From the NCBI GenBank assembly GCA_932294295.1, contig OW028573.1:57885829-57949828 (forward strand): a DNA stretch of 64,000 nt, given 5' to 3'. Source of the stretch: Alitta virens. Lineage: Eukaryota > Annelida > Polychaeta > Phyllodocida > Nereididae. How positions within the stretch are numbered: position 1 is the first letter of the stretch; each line of letters begins with the position of its first letter. Positions 58,272-64,000 of the stretch are shown here, in pieces. Position numbers and translations under genes: made by a program. The notes beneath the pieces were generated by a model, which made no database searches, was not told where the DNA came from, and worked only from the letters and a program-made list of their open reading frames with translations.

Positions 58272-60294
58272 ATGGAGAGGAGAAAAAGTGCACTAGTGTA
58301 TAACAAAATTTGGAAAAGAGGAAAGAGGAAGGAACCCATAGAAGAAGCAAGTCATGCTGACAGCTCAACTGACACTGATTCGGAAGATGAAATGTCATTG
58401 AACTGGGTTTCCAAAAGTACTTCTGTAACACAGAATGACACACAAATTCAAACTGGGACCAGGCATGAAGAAACTCAACAAAACATTAATCATGCATCCA
58501 CTATGGAATTCCCATTAGAAAACAATACTTCTGGCCTGCAGAACGATGGTGTGGACTCAGATGATGAGGATTTTAACTCAAGTGTTGAAGACTTGAACCT
58601 CGCTGACAATGACTCTGACAGTGATATTTCAGATGCACCATCTTTAGCAGACGATTTGAAAGAATGGTCTGAAAAATTCGATGTCAAAGCTAGTGCAGTT
58701 GATGGTCTTCTTGGTATACTTAAAAACCATGGCCATGATGACTTGCCACTTACATCTAGAACTCTTCGTGGCACCCTGCGATCTGTACAGATACAAGATA
58801 TAGCAGGAATGTTCTATTATTACTTTGGCCTGGTGAAGATGACACTCGGAATTCTAAATCAGCTTCCCCTTGCCTTTGTTCAAACTCTCCAGATTCTTGA
58901 ATTGGTCCTCAACATTGATGGATTACCTCTGTTTAAGAGTACAAATAGCTCATGCTAGCCTGTCCTCGGTTATTTTTTAAACATTAAACCTTCAAAGGTT
59001 TTCCCTTTATGTGTTACTATTGCATCAGGGAAACCACCTACACTGGACTTCTTGAGAGATATAATAAATGAACTCAATTGTGTGTTGGCTGGAGGTATTG
59101 AATACATGGGACGCAACATAAAAGTGTCACTGAAAGGTATAATATGTGATGCTCCAGCTAGAAGCATGGTCAAATGCATAAAGTCACATACAGGATACTA
59201 TGGCTGTGACAAATGTAATCAGAAAGGACTCCATGTTTCCACACTGTGGGGAAAAAACAGGGCTGGCAGGGTGACTTTTCCGGATACTGGTAATGTCACA
59301 CCAAGAACCGACTATTCATTTCGTAATGTACAACAGCCTGAACACCATAAGAGCAGTTCCCCATTTTTAGATCTCAACATCGACATGATCCATGCATTTC
59401 CTATTGACTATATGCACCAGTGCTGTTTGGGAGTAATGAGAAAGTTACTCTTCACTTGGATAAAAGGTCCGGTTGGTCACCCAAGTCGGCTTTCCAACTA
59501 CCAAATGAACCAAATTAGTACCAATTTACTTGAAATAAAGAAGTACATTCCACTTGAATTTGCAAGGAAACAAGAGGACTACAAGAGCTAGAGAGTTGGA
59601 AGCCAACAGAGCTACGACAGATTCTTCTGTACACCGGCCAATTTGTTTTGCAGAATGTACTTCCTTCTGCTTTCTTTAGGCACTTTATGACTCTCAGTGT
59701 AGCAATCTCAATCTTGGTGAGCGAAGGTCTGGCTCGGATACACCGACAATATGCACACAAATTACTTGTGTATTTTGTTGACAAAAGCAAAGAACTGTAT
59801 GGGAATCATTTTTTGGTTTACAATGTTCATGGTTTGGTTCATTTAGCAGAAGAATCTGAAAGACATGGATCCCTATAAAATTGTGCAGCATGGAAATTTG
59901 AAAATTATATGCAACAACTGAAAAGAAAAGTCCGATCTGGAAAAAATCCAACTGCACAAATTGTCAAAAGAGTTTTCGAACAGCAAGGTATTAATATTCA
60001 AGTCAAGGAAAAACCAATCTGCACAAAATGGCCGAATAACTTCTTCAAAACGAACACAGGAAAATACTGTGAGATAGTAAGAAGGACAAAAATGACAAAT
60101 ATCTGTGCCATATATACTACCATCCAAAATCTGCATTTTCCCGACTAGGTGATTCTCGGCTAATTGGTATCGTCAATCTTAGACCTTTGGACAGTGAAAT
60201 GAGGCTTGTACCTGCTGAGGATATTGTCACTAGATGTATGATTGTTGACCAGGGCAGAGACCTTACTTTTCTTCCGCTGCTCCACCAATATTGA
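58272..60294 (+). pseudogene. Transposase pseudogene (animal DDE-type, possibly CACTA/Tnp2-like)
   Basis: The ATG at 58272 follows a good acceptor at 58263. The N-terminus is basic then acidic/Ser-rich. The conserved core is recognisable: Leu-Asn-Ile-Asp-Gly-Leu-Pro-Leu-Phe-Lys-Ser, Cys-Asp-Ala-Pro-Ala-Arg-Ser, a Cys-Asp-Lys-Cys zinc-like pair, Asp-Tyr-Met-His-Gln-Cys-Cys-Leu-Gly-Val, and His-Gly-Leu-Val-His-Leu-Ala. The Asp residues in the first, second and fourth blocks are candidate catalytic ones. Damage: a stop (TAG 58956-58958) where family members have Trp, a one-base frameshift near 59570, a stop at 59876-59878 and another frameshift near 60090. It would be about 670 residues if whole. 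The family is common in invertebrate genomes but often annotated only as uncharacterised, so the superfamily name is tentative. Confidence 0.8.
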
Positions 60295-60720
60295 CCACTG
60301 GCATGTTCAATATAACGAAAAAGACAATAATCACTGGGCCAAATTTCAATGACTAGACACCATTTTCTGCAGCTCAAAAACGAGAGTCACCACATCGTTA
60401 CTAGCCTACTATGATACTATGGTAAATTCAGTGACAAACTTTAACAGTGTTGAATGGCTACAATATCTATATTGGATACATCCTGAACATATACATTCAT
60501 ACCTAAATAAAAGTTCCTTAGCTTGTAACAAGCTGTTACTAGTACCAGGAAACATTTTACACTTAGGTCAATTAACATTCTTTAATTTTCTCAAATTTCC
60601 AAATGTATGCCACTGAGTCATCATAAAAAAACAAATCGCGGTTATTTTGTTAGCAGTAAGATTCATCCACTTTCTAGAATCTCTTGCTACGTTTGTCATA
60701 TGAATTGGTTTTTTATTTTC
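60295..60720. other. Spacer between transposase relic and DUF4806 gene
   Basis: AT-rich, no conserved coding seen. It ends in a strong acceptor, TTTTATTTTCAG at 60722, so an upstream exon of the DUF4806 gene, probably leader, lies here or further upstream. Confidence 0.5.
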
Positions 60721-60726
60721 AGGAAA

Positions 60727-63700
60727 ATGAGCTTCTGTGTGGTCAATTTCACAACAGACAATTCTGTCGAGGCTGTGCCAAACTCTTGGCTGAAAGAGAA
60801 AAATGAGGGAGTAAGTCTTGGGAAATTTATGATATAATTAACACAGCGAAATAAAATTATATATTAAAGAGGCTATTGTTTAACAACTAAATTATTTATT
60901 TATTCTACAGCTGCATTGCTACTGGCCACCTAGAAATGCAAGGAAGAGAGTGGAAAAAAGGGCTATTCCAGATGAGGGTCATTGGCAATTGTTTCCAGTG
61001 AGAAAAATTAGCAGAAAGGGTATGTATGTTGGAATGGAGCTTATACTTATATTTTTGACCCAGAGGACATACATAATAATAAATATGTATGTTAAACACA
61101 CATGTTAGATTGTACTGTACATATATATTTATCAATGGTCAATGAATAATAATAATTATTATTAAATAAGAATATGTACTTGTTATTAAGGCCATACAAG
61201 CACATATGATACACTTCTAAAGACAGACAGTTACTTTGAGCTAATTGATACACTTTATTCCAGATTATTCAGAATACAACATAGCTGAAAAACAAGCTAA
61301 GGTAGCCCAAAACACATCGAATATAGACACTGATGATGAAAGGCCTGCACTGGGAATATGCACAGAAGGTGGGTTTTGATACACAATTTAATTTTGAAAT
61401 CAGCATATACATATTGATGGCTTGAAATGTCTACATATATTTATTATTATTATTTGCAGGTAATGACAGCAATGTCAGAGCTCCAATGTTGCTAACGGCG
61501 CCTGCACTGAACACTGGTAAGTAGTTCTATGGTTTTTGTATATTTGACCTATTTTGAGAGCATCCTAAAACGTTTATAAAAAATATTGGTACAAACTAAA
61601 CATTTATTGTCTATTTAATCCAATTGTAGCATTTTAAATAAAAACTTATGTTTATCCCAAAAGTTAATTGATGCCATGAAAGCTGGGGTTCTTTGTGTAG
61701 CACCCTGAAGTATATTTCTGATATAATTTTGTCCGGTAATAGAGAACGAAGCAGTCTAACGGAAGTACCATCTCTCCGGTAGCACCATTTGTAATGCCAG
61801 TACTTTTCAGTACACCTAGATGCCCACCAAGTTATGGTATGTTACATGAAAATTATCTTTAACCATTAAGCTTTCTTGATGTTGTGTTAGTGTCACAAAA
61901 TGATAATTTCTAAGAATGATTGTTTGACCGCTCTCTAAATTTATTGTAATTGTACACTTGTAAATAATGCTTAGTGATCTTTATCTGTTAGTACATTTGT
62001 ATTGTTAGTAACTTTCAATTGTCAGAAATATGTAACAATGTATATCATGTAATACTAAAATGAATAAAAATATTTATTTCTCACTTCCAGAAACCCAACA
62101 AGACTTTCCCAATGGTTGTGCACAGTGCAGCCAAAAAGTTACCGTGGAGCAATTTACCACATTTGCAACAAAAGGTAAAATTTGTGTATTCGTTTTTGCA
62201 CCAAATTTTTGCCAAAAAGTAGTTAACTTGGTTATCAGGTTGAAAATGAGAATAGTAATTTGTTCACAGCTGAAAATGTTCTTGGAATAATATCAGTAAA
62301 ATACCATGATTTGTATTTTTGTTTTCTCCAGTTTTCAAACGTTTCGACAACCTGGACAAGGCCCTAGGGGAACTTCAGAAAGTGAACAGAATTGTTGAGG
62401 AAGATCAGCTGGATTTTGAAAATATTCAATGTGCATCTCTGCTTGATGTCAAAAAACTTGAAAATGAGTTTCAGGATGATTCATACAAGAAGAAGCTGGT
62501 AAGATATGACTTGCTTTTATAGACACTCAGAGCAAAATAATGAAGACAATCTACGATATGAACTGTTTGTACAGTGTGCTGACTACAGCAAATTTAGCAG
62601 ATTACATCAAATTTGAAAATTAGTTTTCCAAACCATTTTAGATAGATAATGCCCCTTACCACAGTGTCATAGCAAGATATGTTTTGACTTGGCATAAAAG
62701 ATTTGTTGTATATATATATATATATATAGAGTATTTAGTTATAGACAGATATATAGACAGATAAATAGAGATTGAAAGCACAGCCCTCTAAGGCAAGTTC
62801 TTGCTGCTATCCATGAGGTGAGAGAGGAGGAGTCCACCCATGTTACACATTTACCCAATGAGTACTTACTTGCTTCAGCATAGACACTGAGAAGTAACAG
62901 GTTTTCACAGAGAGCCACTGAAATATATTTAAGCCAAGTGATAAGGAAAAATCACTCAATCCATTTCCAGTACGAATTAGGGAAGTTTGAAACTTATAAT
63001 CAGCAAAGACTGCACAAGGGTATAATTATTAGCAAACTGCCTTGTTAATACAACCTTGCAATGGTGTGAAATAGTGAATTAGTATTTTTCATCAAAACAC
63101 TTTTTGCAGTGTATTTTGCTGTTATTACCAGCTGGCATACATATTACCCTATCGTGTGTGGTCTAATTATTTTTTGACAGAAGTGTGTACAGTCATGTTC
63201 AAGTTCATATATTTGTTGGTTCGATTAAAACATTAATATTTATGACATAAAGCGCTAATATTTTCACTCTTAAAATAGGAAAAACATAACATACTGTCAG
63301 AACTGCATTTAGGACATGACAGAAACAACAAATGCAAGCTAATTAAATAACTTCATACCCATTTCATTGCAGATCCAGGGGTTTGCAGCATTATATGGAG
63401 GCAAGGGCCAGAAATTGGGCCAAATTGTCAGGCCAATCATGCGCTGCCTCATGACAAACGGTGTGATGGCCAAATATTGTTTTCGAGGCCAAGACTCGAA
63501 GTTGTCCTTTGGGGACACACCAATGTACAAACTGATCATCAGTGAGTTTTACAGTTTTGCACATTTTGATACATAGTGTACCAAAGTATTCCATATGAAT
63601 TAAAGAATTTAAATAAACTTCACATGACAGAAAACCCTTTGATAATTTGCAGAAGCTGCAAGGAAAGCAACCAAAAAAAATCCAGATGGTCCCGCATCTG

Positions 63701-63972
63701 CTAATGATGTCAAAATTGAAGTTATGAATGTCTTGAGACATGCACCAAACCAACCTGGGGGCCAAATTATGAAAAGGTTTGTAGCAGCATACTGTTTGTT
63801 TCTTTAAATGACCACATTCCTTTTTGCTATTGAATTATTTGTGACTGAACTGTTAAAATAAAACATTATTTTAAATTAAATTAAAAAATGTATTTGTCCC
63901 TTTTTTAGGCATATAATAATAGATGCAAATTTAGAAAACTTGGCTGAAGCACTAATATATAATTGTAAATAA
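60727..63972 (+). CDS. DUF4806 family protein, nine exons, intact
   Basis: Coding exons are 60727-60810, 60911-61019, 61264-61368, 61460-61516, 62091-62174, 62332-62498, 63373-63541, 63653-63776 and 63909-63972. They total 963 bases, 320 residues plus TAA, with every splice site GT-AG and every phase matching. The N-terminus (Phe-Cys-Val-Val-Asn-Phe, Val-Glu-Ala-Val-Pro-Asn-Ser-Trp-Leu, Cys-Tyr-Trp-Pro-Pro) is the block usually found at the start of DUF4806 proteins. Exon 6 is a helical, probably coiled-coil stretch. Exons 7-9 hold the DUF4806-like domain (Gly-Gln-Asp-Ser-Lys-Leu-Ser-Phe-Gly-Asp-Thr-Pro-Met-Tyr-Lys-Leu and Val-Leu-Arg-His-Ala-Pro). The domain's function is unknown; the family is abundant and often transposon-linked. 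A further short exon may exist near 61828-61854. Confidence 0.78.
62709..62730 (+). repeat. (TA)n microsatellite in DUF4806 intron
   Basis: About eleven TA dinucleotides in the intron between exons 6 and 7, followed by ATAGACAG-type short repeats. Confidence 0.9.
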
Positions 63973-64000
63973 TCTTAATTTTAAAATCAGTTCTTTTGCA

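Overview
This is AT-rich, intron-bearing animal DNA, most likely from a marine invertebrate. The species cannot be fixed from the window. Evidence for an animal is the spliced genes with GT-AG introns, a tRNA-derived SINE, a LINE relic, a THAP-domain DNA transposon relic, a transposase of a type common in invertebrates and a DUF4806 gene.

1-44,350 (minus strand): one large gene dominates. I can join 16 coding exons, from a tiny first exon (44,338-44,350, Met-Ala-Glu-Glu) across a ~29.7 kb intron to fourteen exons between 14,682 and 790, and then a last exon running off the left edge. All junction phases agree, giving about 2,665 codons inside the window. The protein has an unrecognised N-terminal region, then a 1,733-residue Lys/Glu-rich segment from a single 5.2 kb exon. 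That exon carries about twelve Gly-Arg-Lys-Arg-Ser-Asp-Ser-Thr/poly-Ser/acidic cassettes and a recurring Val-Ser-Ser-Gly motif. A possible winged-helix region and a nucleoside-phosphorylase-like domain follow. A second start exon at 3,754-4,024 is phase-compatible with the C-terminal half, so a short isoform without the repeats is likely.

14,683-44,337: the first intron. I find no convincing gene there, only simple repeats, a SINE fragment inside a TAG array and scraps of transposon ends. A CpG-richer stretch at about 43.6-44.95 kb around the first exon is the probable promoter region.

44,950-54,990: a repeat-dense intergenic zone. A LINE 3' part is split by a 1.34 kb transposon with a 7 bp target duplication. 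A long hairpin follows, then a 255 bp-period tandem array that is itself split by a THAP-bearing element with AT target duplications, then a 'CTATTAAGACCA' minisatellite and a GC-rich patch.

55,500-64,000 (plus strand): two promoter-like blocks, a broken transposase gene (58,272-60,294) and an apparently intact nine-exon DUF4806 gene (60,727-63,972). The last two may be the two genes of one large element, one dead and one still open.
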